The notes under the pieces: model-generated
The model's input: the letters and a program-made list of their open reading frames with translations, nothing else
The model's database searches: none
Told to the model about the DNA's origin: nothing
From: Lachnospiraceae bacterium
GTDB lineage: Bacteria > Bacillota > Clostridia > Lachnospirales > Lachnospiraceae
DNA length: 64,000 nt
Reading direction: 5' to 3'
Assembly: GCA_016283775.1 (NCBI GenBank)
Contig: JAEENL010000114.1
Span: forward strand, 1 to 64,000
Shown here: one piece after another, positions 1 to 8,115 of the stretch
Numbering within the stretch: position 1 is the stretch's first letter
Layout of the letters: each line of letters opens with the position of its first letter
Program-made: the position numbers and the translations under genes

Positions 1-212
1 GGCAGTTTCTCACCCGACAGGAGTTCGTTTATGCTTATACCGAGCAGACCGCAGAGTGGCTGCAGGTTTTCTATGTCCGGCAGACCGTTCCCCGTTTCCC
101 ATTTGGATACCGTCTTGTCGCTGATGCTTAAGTTTTGAGCAAGTTCCTTCTGTGTCATCCCTTTTTCGTTCCTAAGGCTCTTGATAAAATTCCCCACCTT
201 CTGATAGTCCAT
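1..212 (-). CDS. XRE-family HTH transcriptional regulator (partial, truncated by window edge)
   Basis: Reverse-strand translation MDYQKVGNFIKSLRNEKGMTQKELAQNLSISDKTVSKWETGNGLPDIENLQPLCGLLGISINELLSGEKL, a classic XRE HTH; start codon at 212. Confidence 0.85.
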   Translation of the reverse strand, partial: MDYQKVGNFIKSLRNEKGMTQKELAQNLSISDKTVSKWETGNGLPDIENLQPLCGLLGISINELLSGEKL

Positions 213-366
213 ACGTGCCTCCTTAAATCCCTGCCGGGTCGTCTGTCACATTCAGTTTATGTGAAATGACCGTAGAATTCAACCCACGGACCGCAGAAAA
301 TGAAAAACAGCGTGTATACTCCTCGCAGAGCGTAACTCCATGAACCGTGGAGAGTACCGAATATAA

Positions 367-415
367 TTATAATCCACTACGAAACATATTTTTTGTCGTT
401 CGTAGTGGATTATAA
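367..415. repeat. Perfect 17-bp inverted repeat with 15-nt loop
   Basis: TTATAATCCACTACGAA (367-383) and TTCGTAGTGGATTATAA (399-415) are exact reverse complements. Confidence 0.9.
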
Positions 416-459
416 CGCATACCCCCGCTTGATTGACATTTTTTTAACCCTGTTTGTCC

Positions 460-488
460 TTGTATTTTTCAGAGTGACTTGTTATAAT
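460..488 (+). promoter_or_regulatory. Putative sigma-A promoter for the SDR gene
   Basis: TTGTAT (460-465), 17-bp spacer, TATAAT (483-488). Confidence 0.55.
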
Positions 489-541
489 ACTTTCTGTTCG
501 TAAATTTCTTGTATAATAATACAAAATATCTGGAGGCTATC

Positions 542-1348
542 ATGGACAATAAGTATATCGATTTTTCCCTTAAGGGAAAGGTTGCTCTGATCACAGGCGC
601 ATCTTACGGCATCGGTTTTGCCATCGCAAGCGCATATGCACAGGCAGGCGCCACCATCTGCTTTAACGACATCAAGCAGGAACTCGTTGACAAGGGGCTT
701 GCGGCTTACAAGGAAGCCGGCATCGAAGCTCACGGCTATGTTTGCGACGTTACCGACGAAGCAGCCGTTAACGATCTTGTTGCAAAGATCGAGAAGGAAG
801 TCGGCGTGATCGACATCCTTGTAAACAACGCAGGTATCATCAAGCGCATCCCCATGACCGAGATGACCGCCGAGCAGTTCAGACAGGTCATCGACGTTGA
901 CCTCAACGCTCCTTTCATCGTTTCAAAGGCTGTCATCCCTTCGATGATCAAAAAGGGCCACGGCAAGATCATAAACATCTGCTCCATGATGAGTGAGCTC
1001 GGACGTGAGACCGTTTCCGCTTACGCTGCTGCTAAGGGCGGATTAAAGATGCTCACACGTAACATCTGCTCCGAATACGGCCAGTACAACATCCAGTGCA
1101 ACGGCCTCGGTCCCGGATATATCGAGACACCTCAGACCGCACCTCTTCGTGAGATTCAGCCCGACGGTTCCCGTCATCCTTTCGACCAGTTCATCTGCGC
1201 AAAGACACCCGCAAACCGCTGGTTAAAGGCAGAGGAGCTCACAGGTCCCGCTGTATTCCTTGCTTCCGAAGCATCAAATGCCGTAAACGGTCACATTCTC
1301 TATGTAGACGGCGGTATTCTTGCTTACATCGGAAAGCAGCCCCAGTAA
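542..1348 (+). CDS. SDR-family oxidoreductase, gluconate 5-dehydrogenase-like
   Basis: Rossmann motif GASYGIG, NNAG, YAAAKGG active site; start chosen at ATG 542 after CTGGAGG ribosome-binding site. Confidence 0.85.
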   Translation: MDNKYIDFSLKGKVALITGASYGIGFAIASAYAQAGATICFNDIKQELVDKGLAAYKEAGIEAHGYVCDVTDEAAVNDLVAKIEKEVGVIDILVNNAGIIKRIPMTEMTAEQFRQVIDVDLNAPFIVSKAVIPSMIKKGHGKIINICSMMSELGRETVSAYAAAKGGLKMLTRNICSEYGQYNIQCNGLGPGYIETPQTAPLREIQPDGSRHPFDQFICAKTPANRWLKAEELTGPAVFLASEASNAVNGHILYVDGGILAYIGKQPQ

Positions 1349-1370
1349 GTGTTTTAACCATAATAAATTC

Positions 1371-1400
1371 AGCCCCGGATATGCTCCGGGGCTTGTTTTT
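1371..1400 (+). terminator. Rho-independent terminator downstream of SDR
   Basis: AGCCCCGGA tatgc TCCGGGGCT followed by T-rich tract. Confidence 0.8.
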
Positions 1401-1411
1401 TATGTATTCTT

Positions 1412-1957
1412 TCAGTCCTCTCCCACAAGGTGCACGGTCTTGTAATCATGATGTGTTGCGGGAAGGAATCTGTTCAACACATCCGATGTAGGTATCTTAA
1501 GGCTCGAAGTACACACGCAGGGATGGCATCCGATATGGTCGAACTTCAGCACATCTTCATCGATCAGGAGCTGCACCATGTTTTCCTTATCGTTCATTAC
1601 TCCCATGATGCTCGCGGAACCGGGCTCAATGTCAAGGTATTTCAGCATATCTTCCGGTTCGGCAAAAGAAAGCCTTGAGGAATTTATCTGCGCAGACAGT
1701 TCCTTTGTTTTGAACTTCTTTTCGCCCGGCATGAGGAGCAGGTAAAATGCAGTTTTCTGGCGATTGCAGAGAAACAGATTTTTGCAGATCATGATATCAA
1801 GCACCTTTGCGACCTCATTGCATGCTTCCATGTTTGGCGTTGCCTCGTGATCCACTCTTTTATATTCTATCCCGAGACTGTCGAGAAGCTCATATGTCCT
1901 GACTTCCCTCGGCAGACGCCCTGTTTTGTCCTTCGGACTTCCTTCAAACACTTCCAT
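1412..1957 (-). CDS. YbaK/ProX-type prolyl-tRNA deacylase domain protein
   Basis: MEVFEGSPKDKTGRLPREVRTYELLDSLGIEYKRVDHEATPNMEACNEVAKVLDIMICKNLFLCNRQKTAFYLLLM... matches the ProX pattern. Confidence 0.8.
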   Translation of the reverse strand: MEVFEGSPKDKTGRLPREVRTYELLDSLGIEYKRVDHEATPNMEACNEVAKVLDIMICKNLFLCNRQKTAFYLLLMPGEKKFKTKELSAQINSSRLSFAEPEDMLKYLDIEPGSASIMGVMNDKENMVQLLIDEDVLKFDHIGCHPCVCTSSLKIPTSDVLNRFLPATHHDYKTVHLVGED

Positions 1958-1976
1958 TTTTGTACCTTTCGATCGT

Positions 1977-2657
1977 TTATTCAAACGCAGCCTCAAGAAG
2001 CGTTGCGTCTTTAAGCGTACAGTAAAGAGCTCCTCCATCGAGGTATGTGGTGTATTCTCCCATCACCACTATCTCCATCCCCTCTTCAGGGTAATCATCG
2101 GGGTAGCTGCAGCCTTCGAGCGTAAATTCCATGCCCTGTGCGCAGCATGCGGTCGCATCCTTTATAATGCAATAGTAATAGTCTATTCCCGTATAATCAT
2201 CATGATACACGGAAAATATCCCTTTCATTTTTATGATCTTTCCCATGTATCGGTCAGGGTCGCTCATCATGCCGAAGACCTCGGAATAGACCATAGTTGC
2301 GGAAAGTTCCGTAAGATCCACATCGACGTCTCGTGGTTCTGACGGATCTTCGGCCGGAGCCTCGGGTGCGTCGGCCGGAGTGATCTCAGGAGTTTCAACA
2401 GGTGTGCTCTCAGGAGTTACCGCAGGTGTGATCTCCGGTGTTTCTGTTGGAGTTTCGGCAGGCTTTTCGGTCGGTTTTTCGGTCGGTGTGACGGCCTCCG
2501 TGGCCTTTTTTCCCGATGCCTCTATCTGAGCGTTTATAACATCATTTACGGCAGATGTTCCACTGCCCTGTCTTTTTGCGGTTCCGCCCTCCTTACCGCA
2601 TCCTGCAAGTATCAGCAGAACCAGAACAAGCATTGCGATCCTTAATACCTTTTTCAT
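1977..2657 (-). CDS. Lipoprotein with T/P/E-rich linker and CCAQG-containing C-terminal domain, last gene of zinc operon
   Basis: Lipobox LLILAGCG; start overlaps znuB stop (2654-2657, ATGA); C-terminal IIKDATACCAQGMEF. Confidence 0.75.
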   Translation of the reverse strand: MKKVLRIAMLVLVLLILAGCGKEGGTAKRQGSGTSAVNDVINAQIEASGKKATEAVTPTEKPTEKPAETPTETPEITPAVTPESTPVETPEITPADAPEAPAEDPSEPRDVDVDLTELSATMVYSEVFGMMSDPDRYMGKIIKMKGIFSVYHDDYTGIDYYYCIIKDATACCAQGMEFTLEGCSYPDDYPEEGMEIVVMGEYTTYLDGGALYCTLKDATLLEAAFE

Positions 2658-3496
2658 GCACGTGCCCCCATCACTTTTTCCGCAACGCAGCAGATCGCAA
2701 ACATCGCAACGTCTGCGGCAACTATTGTTGAGCCTACGGGCGTTCCCGCAAGTATGGATATCAAAAGGCCTGCCAGGGCGCATATCACTGAGATTATCGC
2801 AGAGCATACGGTAACGCTCTTAAAATTTTTGTAAAGCTTCATCGATGATAATGCAGGGAAAATGACAAGCGCCGAGATAAGGAGCGATCCCACGAGATTC
2901 ATCGCAAGTACTATTATCACGGCAATAACGGTAGCAATAAGGAGGTTATATGCATTTGTCCTTATTCCTGCGGCCTTGGAAAAGGTCTCGTCAAATGTTA
3001 TCGCAAAAATCTTGTTGTAAAACAGCACAAATATCAGCAGCACCATCACAGAAAGCGCGATGCAGAGCCACACTTCCTGCTTTGAGAGCGTAAGGATCGA
3101 GGTCGAGCCGAAAAGCGTGGAGCAGACGTCTCCGGAAAGATTTGACGATGTGGAAAAAATATTCATCAAAAGATAGCCGAATGCCAGCGAAGCAACGGAT
3201 ATCATCGCTATCGCTGCATCGCCCTTTATCTTTGTGTTCTGGCCTGTCCTCAAGAGCAGTATGGCGCTTCCTATCGTTATCGGAAGTACAAGGAGCATAT
3301 TGTTTGAAACGTTTACAACGGTCGCAATGGCCATAGCACCGAAAGCCACATGTGAGAGTCCGTCCCCGATGAAGGAAAAACGCTTAAGTACGAGCGTCAC
3401 TCCGAGAAGCGATGAGCACAGTGCGATCAACACGCCGACTATGACAGCATATCTTACGAACGGATATTGAAGATATAAAAACAGCTTGTCTATCAT
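2654..3496 (-). CDS. znuB: Metal (zinc) ABC transporter permease
   Basis: ABC-3 family pattern (LLGVTLVLKRFSFIGDGLSHVAFGAMA); in operon with ATPase, SBP and Fur-family regulator. Confidence 0.85.
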   Translation of the reverse strand: MIDKLFLYLQYPFVRYAVIVGVLIALCSSLLGVTLVLKRFSFIGDGLSHVAFGAMAIATVVNVSNNMLLVLPITIGSAILLLRTGQNTKIKGDAAIAMISVASLAFGYLLMNIFSTSSNLSGDVCSTLFGSTSILTLSKQEVWLCIALSVMVLLIFVLFYNKIFAITFDETFSKAAGIRTNAYNLLIATVIAVIIVLAMNLVGSLLISALVIFPALSSMKLYKNFKSVTVCSAIISVICALAGLLISILAGTPVGSTIVAADVAMFAICCVAEKVMGARA

Positions 3497-4200
3497 TTAT
3501 CGTTATCCTCCGTTATAAGGATCGACTTACCGATCTCGCTCTTTAAAAACTGTTCCTTGGTCCCGAAGAACAGATCATTTCCCACATGCAGTATATGGCT
3601 TGCGTAGCGCAGAGCAGCGGAAACGTCATGGGAGATCATTATTATCGTTATCCCCTCTTCGTTCAGTTCTTTTATCAGCCTGTACATTCCTATCGTGGCA
3701 TTCGGATCCAGCCCCGAAACGGGTTCGTCAAGCAAAAGTATCTTTCTTGTTGCACAAAGCGCTCTCGCAAGCAGCACCCGCTGCTGCTGTCCTCCGGAGA
3801 GCTCACGGTAACAGCGTCCCGCAAGGTCTGATATGCCCATGCGCTCCATATTTTTTTGGGCGATCTCTTTTTCCTCTTTGTTGTAAAACGGTCTTAAACC
3901 ACATCTGGACTGGCATCCGGACAAAACTATCTCCTGTACGGAGGCAGGAAAATCCCTCTGTACCACGGTCTGCTGAGGAAGGTAACCAACCTCGTTGGCT
4001 TTGAGTCCTTCTCCCCGGATGACCTCCCCGCTCATGGGTGCTTTGAGCTCAAGCAGCGTCTTCATAAGAGTCGTTTTTCCCGAGCCGTTCTCTCCCACTA
4101 TGCAGAGATAATCTCCCGCTTCAACTTTGAAATTCAGGTTTTCCGCTATGGTGCGGGATTCATAGCCCAGCGCCAGGTCCTTTACGGTTATAAGTGCCAT
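3493..4200 (-). CDS. znuC: Metal (zinc) ABC transporter ATP-binding protein
   Basis: Walker A GENGSGKTT, signature LSGGQQQRVLLARAL, Walker B ILLLDEP. Confidence 0.85.
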   Translation of the reverse strand: MALITVKDLALGYESRTIAENLNFKVEAGDYLCIVGENGSGKTTLMKTLLELKAPMSGEVIRGEGLKANEVGYLPQQTVVQRDFPASVQEIVLSGCQSRCGLRPFYNKEEKEIAQKNMERMGISDLAGRCYRELSGGQQQRVLLARALCATRKILLLDEPVSGLDPNATIGMYRLIKELNEEGITIIMISHDVSAALRYASHILHVGNDLFFGTKEQFLKSEIGKSILITEDNDK

Positions 4201-4225
4201 GTTGCCTCCACTTAAGTCAAAATGT

Positions 4226-5242
4226 CTATTTCAGTGCTTCCTTAAGTACTTCGAGATTGTTCCTCATTATCGAAAGATAATCCGTGCCCTTTGCGATGTC
4301 CTTTGATGTCGTGGACTGCATGGAATCAAGAGTCAGTATCTTCTGTCCGTGGGAAGCGGTGTTGTTCACTATTGTCTCGGCGATCCTGTGATCTTTTCCT
4401 TCGATGGTCATTACTGCATTAAGGCCAAGCTCGTCAACCTTTTTTGAAAGAAAAGCGATCGTCTCAAAGCTTGCCTCAGTCTCGGCAGAGCATCCTACAA
4501 AAGCTGCGTAATAAGTGAGTCCGTAATCATCCGTGAGATATCTGAAGGGGAAACGGTCTCCGAAAAGCACGGTCTTCTTTGCTGCATTTTCGACAGCGTC
4601 TTTGTATTCCTTGTCAAGAGCATCGAGACTTTTTACATATTTCTCGGTCTGTTTTCTGTAGTGATCGGCATTTGCCTTATCCAGACCACACAAAGCTTCC
4701 GAAATACTGTCTACCAGTATCGAAGCGTTTTTGAGGGACAGCCATACATGCTCATCGTATTCCGTTTCCTCGTCATGATCGTGGTCATCTTCGTCATGGT
4801 CATCGTCATGGTCATCGTCGCCGTGATCGTGGTCATGCTCCTCTTCCTGCATGCCCTCGACGACTTCCTCCTCTTTTACTCTGTCACCAAGAGTTTCAAG
4901 AAGGTTTATCACCACCATATCTTTATTCACTGATTCTTTAAGCGCATCCTCAACCCATTCGTCGGACTCACCTCCGACATATATGAAAAGATCGCAGTTT
5001 GCGACCTTCATGATATCATCCGCGGTGGGCTGGAAGCTGTGAAGATCGACTCCTTTGTCGAGAAGCAGCGTAACATCCGCTTTTGCGGGGTTGTCGCCTA
5101 AAATGTTCATTACCCAGTCATACTCGGGAGCGATCGTCGCAACGATACTTAAGCCATCCTTTTTTGCTGCCTTTCCGCATCCCGTAAGGCCTGCGGCAGT
5201 CACAAGCACAAGTGCCAAAAATATATAAATGATCTTTTTCAT
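4226..5242 (-). CDS. znuA: Zinc ABC transporter substrate-binding lipoprotein with His/Asp-rich loop
   Basis: Lipobox LTGCG; EEEHDHDHGDDDHDDDHDEDDHDHDEE loop followed by DEHVWLSLKNA. Confidence 0.88.
   Translation of the reverse strand: MKKIIYIFLALVLVTAAGLTGCGKAAKKDGLSIVATIAPEYDWVMNILGDNPAKADVTLLLDKGVDLHSFQPTADDIMKVANCDLFIYVGGESDEWVEDALKESVNKDMVVINLLETLGDRVKEEEVVEGMQEEEHDHDHGDDDHDDDHDEDDHDHDEETEYDEHVWLSLKNASILVDSISEALCGLDKANADHYRKQTEKYVKSLDALDKEYKDAVENAAKKTVLFGDRFPFRYLTDDYGLTYYAAFVGCSAETEASFETIAFLSKKVDELGLNAVMTIEGKDHRIAETIVNNTASHGQKILTLDSMQSTTSKDIAKGTDYLSIMRNNLEVLKEALK
4756..4842 (-). repeat. Low-complexity His/Asp-coding stretch within znuA
   Basis: Repeated GTCATC/GTGATC units encoding HDHDHGDDDHDDDHDEDDHDHD. 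Confidence 0.8.
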
Positions 5243-5318
5243 GATTAACCTCCGTTTGTTTCAGGGTTCACCGTCTGTTAAGCGCCCTGTGTTGTCAGTA
5301 TGGGAAAACAGAGGTCTT

Positions 5319-5630
5319 TCAATCGTTCAGCCTGATCTTTTCAGTCACGGGCGTGTCCGAAACGATGAGAAAACGGCGGAACACAGGGATAGCCGCAAAA
5401 AAGGCCGCCATGAGGACCGCCACTGCTTTAAGTACCGAGCCGTTAAAAACATGCTTTACGGTCATGGCGCACTGATGCAGCATCTCGCAGACCGGGCAGT
5501 CATGATCCTCACACTCATGAGTTGCTTCGAGCCCCGTAAACACAAGTGACACGGCAAGAAACACCAAAACGGCGCATACCATGAGACACATCGGTATCGT
5601 TTTTTCATTCGTCATTTTGTTGTATGTCAT
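5319..5630 (-). CDS. Small membrane protein with Cys/His-rich loop, in zinc operon
   Basis: MTYNKMTNEKTIPMCLMVCAVLVFLAVSLVFTGLEATHECEDHDCPVCEMLHQC..., two predicted TM segments; start at 5630 or 5615. Confidence 0.65.
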   Translation of the reverse strand: MTYNKMTNEKTIPMCLMVCAVLVFLAVSLVFTGLEATHECEDHDCPVCEMLHQCAMTVKHVFNGSVLKAVAVLMAAFFAAIPVFRRFLIVSDTPVTEKIRLND

Positions 5631-5638
5631 GCCCCTCA

Positions 5639-6064
5639 TCAAGTCCGTTCCTGTCCGCATTCTTCGCATATTCCGTAAAACACTGTCCTTACGGGATCCA
5701 TGGTAAATCCGTGTTCCTTAAACAGATGTTCCTGTATCATCTTTATCTCATCACAATGGAGATGTATCAGTTTTCCGCATTTCTCACATTTGCAGTGATA
5801 GCACACTTCTTTCTCGTCGTGACTGCTCTTTCCGACATATTCAAAGCAGGCGGAACTGCTTCCGTCTATGACATATTTGTTGACAACGCCTTCGTCCACA
5901 AGGTCCTCAAGGCGGCGGTAGATGGTCGCCTGTCCTATCGGATCCCCCTGCTCTTTAAAATACTGCCACACGTCGCCTGCGGTAACATGTACGCCGTGCT
6001 TCGTCTCAAGATATTTTAAAAGCGTATCCTTCTGCTTTGTGTTGTATTTCGGTCTGGAATTCAT
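5639..6064 (-). CDS. zur: Fur-family regulator, probably zinc-responsive (Zur)
   Basis: Fur fold, GQATIYRRLEDLVDEG, CxxC pairs (CEKCGK; CEECGQ); first gene of znu operon. Confidence 0.8.
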   Translation of the reverse strand: MNSRPKYNTKQKDTLLKYLETKHGVHVTAGDVWQYFKEQGDPIGQATIYRRLEDLVDEGVVNKYVIDGSSSACFEYVGKSSHDEKEVCYHCKCEKCGKLIHLHCDEIKMIQEHLFKEHGFTMDPVRTVFYGICEECGQERT

Positions 6065-6081
6065 ACAATCCTCCAATTTGA

Positions 6082-6102
6082 AATTGAGAATCGTTCCCAA
6101 TT
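6082..6102. promoter_or_regulatory. Putative Fur/Zur box
   Basis: AATTGAGAATCGTTCCCAATT dyad located 18 bp upstream of the Fur-family gene start. Confidence 0.65.
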
Positions 6103-6125
6103 ATATTCGAATTTCCTGTTTTGTC

Positions 6126-6169
6126 AAGAAAAAAACACCGGAAAAAGTTTTTTATGCTTTCTCCGATGT
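6126..6169 (-). terminator. Rho-independent terminator of the metH-ygiQ transcription unit
   Basis: On the minus strand ACATCGGAGAAAG / CTTTTTCCGGTGT stem (two G-U pairs) followed by TTTTTTT. Confidence 0.8.
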
Positions 6170-6198
6170 GAAATATACATATATATGCAGCTTGCGCC

Positions 6199-8115
6199 TT
6201 ATCTCGGCCTTCTCCCTTTGTGGGTGATGCCGCGTGCCTCTCTGTACTTGTCGGTGGTCTTGCAATTGTGCTTTTCCCCGCTGCTGTGTGCTATCTTTCT
6301 CGGAGGGATCAGGCAGTGCTTGTCAAAACCGATCAGGTCCTCACGGCCTTCTTTTATCAGTGCTTCTTTTACAAGATCGTAATTTGCCGGATTCCTGTAC
6401 TGGATAAGAGCTCGCTGCATAGCTTTTTCATGCGGGCTTTTGGGCACATACACAGGTTTCATGGTGCGAGGGTCGAGGCCCGTATAATACATACACGTCG
6501 AGATCGTAGACGGTGTGGGATAGAAATCCTGCACCTGTTCCGGACAGTATCCGAGATCCCTTATATATTCCGCGAGCGCTATCGCATCCTTCAATGTGGA
6601 ACCCGGATGCGACGACATGAGATACGGTATCACATATTGGTTGTGATCGAGCGTGCCGTTTTTTATAAGTCCTCCGTTGATCCTTGCAAATTTGTCCACA
6701 AACTCCTCATATACGGCATTTTCCGGCTTTCCCATAAGTGAAAGGACGTTGTCGGAAATATGCTCCGGAGCCACGCGAAGCTGACCGGAAATGTGATATT
6801 TGCAAAGTTCCCTGAAATAGTCGTCTTTTTTGTCCGCAAGAAGATAGTCAAATCTGATGCCGGACCGCACAAACACTTTCTTTACGCCGGGAAGCGCGCG
6901 AAGCTTCCGTAAAAGTGACAGGTAATCCGAGTGATCCACCTTGAGGTTAGGACAGGGCTTCGGCCACAGACACTGTCTGTTCTGGCAAGCGCCGTGCTTT
7001 AACTGCTTGTCACAGGCAGGATGCCTGAAATCCGCGGTGGGACCTCCGACATCGTTGATGTTTCCTTTGAAGTCCTTTTCTTTTGTGAATTCTTCCGCTT
7101 CCTTTAAGATAGACTCATGACTTCTCGACTGGATTATCCTGCCCTGATGGAACGTGAGCGCGCAGAACGAGCAGCCGCCGAAGCAGCCCCGGTTTGAGGT
7201 TATGGAATATTTTATCTCGGAAAGAGCGGGGACACCGCCCTCCTTTTCATATACAGGGTGATACGACCTCATGTAGGGAAGCGCATAAACGTCGTCCATC
7301 TCCTGTGTGGTGAGTGGAAATGCGGGCGGATTCTGCACCACATATTCATAGTCCTTGTATTTTTCAACGAGTGTTTTTGCCGAAAAAGGATCGGTATTTA
7401 TGTACTGCTTGTAAAAGCTTTCGGCGAAGGTCTTTTTTTCACTGCAGATCTCTTCATACGACGGGAGTATCAGAGGGTCGACAAGGGAATCCAGGTCTCT
7501 CGCCTTGTAGACGGTGCCTCTTATGAAAGTCAGGTCCTTCACGTCTATCCCGGATGCGAGCGCGTCCGCGATCTCAACTATCTGGTGTTCTCCCATTCCG
7601 TAGATCAGAAGATCCGCAGCGGAGTCGAGCAAAATGGAGCGTTTCACCTTGTCAGACCAGTAATCATAGTGGGCAAGACGCCTGAGTGACGCCTCTATGC
7701 CGCCAATGATGACCGGCGAATCTTTGAAAGTCTTTCTGATGAGGTTTCCATAGACCACATCGCATCTGTCGGGGCGACGTCCCATCACACCGCCGGGAGT
7801 ATAGTAATCATAGGTCCTGTGCTTTTTTGCGACGGTATAGTGATCCACCATGGAGTCGATGTTTCCGCCGCTTATGAGAAAGCCGAGACGAGGTTTTCCG
7901 AGTATCGCGACAGACTTTTCGTCCTTCCAGTCGGGCTGTGCTATGATCCCAACCTTGTATCCGTGAGCCTCGAGCACGCGGCTTATGATCGCGGGTCCGA
8001 ATGAGGAATGATCCACATATGCGTCGCCGATCACATAGACAAAGTCACACTGATCCCAGCCGCGTTCTCTCATATCCTGTTTGCTGATCGGAAGAAAACC
8101 ATTCATATCACTCAC
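6199..8115 (-). CDS. YgiQ family radical SAM protein
   Basis: Radical SAM CxxxCxxC ([13 protein letters not shown]) and full-length YgiQ pattern. Confidence 0.9.
   Translation of the reverse strand: MSDMNGFLPISKQDMRERGWDQCDFVYVIGDAYVDHSSFGPAIISRVLEAHGYKVGIIAQPDWKDEKSVAILGKPRLGFLISGGNIDSMVDHYTVAKKHRTYDYYTPGGVMGRRPDRCDVVYGNLIRKTFKDSPVIIGGIEASLRRLAHYDYWSDKVKRSILLDSAADLLIYGMGEHQIVEIADALASGIDVKDLTFIRGTVYKARDLDSLVDPLILPSYEEICSEKKTFAESFYKQYINTDPFSAKTLVEKYKDYEYVVQNPPAFPLTTQEMDDVYALPYMRSYHPVYEKEGGVPALSEIKYSITSNRGCFGGCSFCALTFHQGRIIQSRSHESILKEAEEFTKEKDFKGNINDVGGPTADFRHPACDKQLKHGACQNRQCLWPKPCPNLKVDHSDYLSLLRKLRALPGVKKVFVRSGIRFDYLLADKKDDYFRELCKYHISGQLRVAPEHISDNVLSLMGKPENAVYEEFVDKFARINGGLIKNGTLDHNQYVIPYLMSSHPGSTLKDAIALAEYIRDLGYCPEQVQDFYPTPSTISTCMYYTGLDPRTMKPVYVPKSPHEKAMQRALIQYRNPANYDLVKEALIKEGREDLIGFDKHCLIPPRKIAHSSGEKHNCKTTDKYREARGITHKGRRPR

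Noticed and set aside
1926-2342. Plus-strand 138-aa ORF overlapping the zinc-operon lipoprotein
   Set aside because: Antisense to a gene with a clear lipobox and translational coupling; no supporting features.
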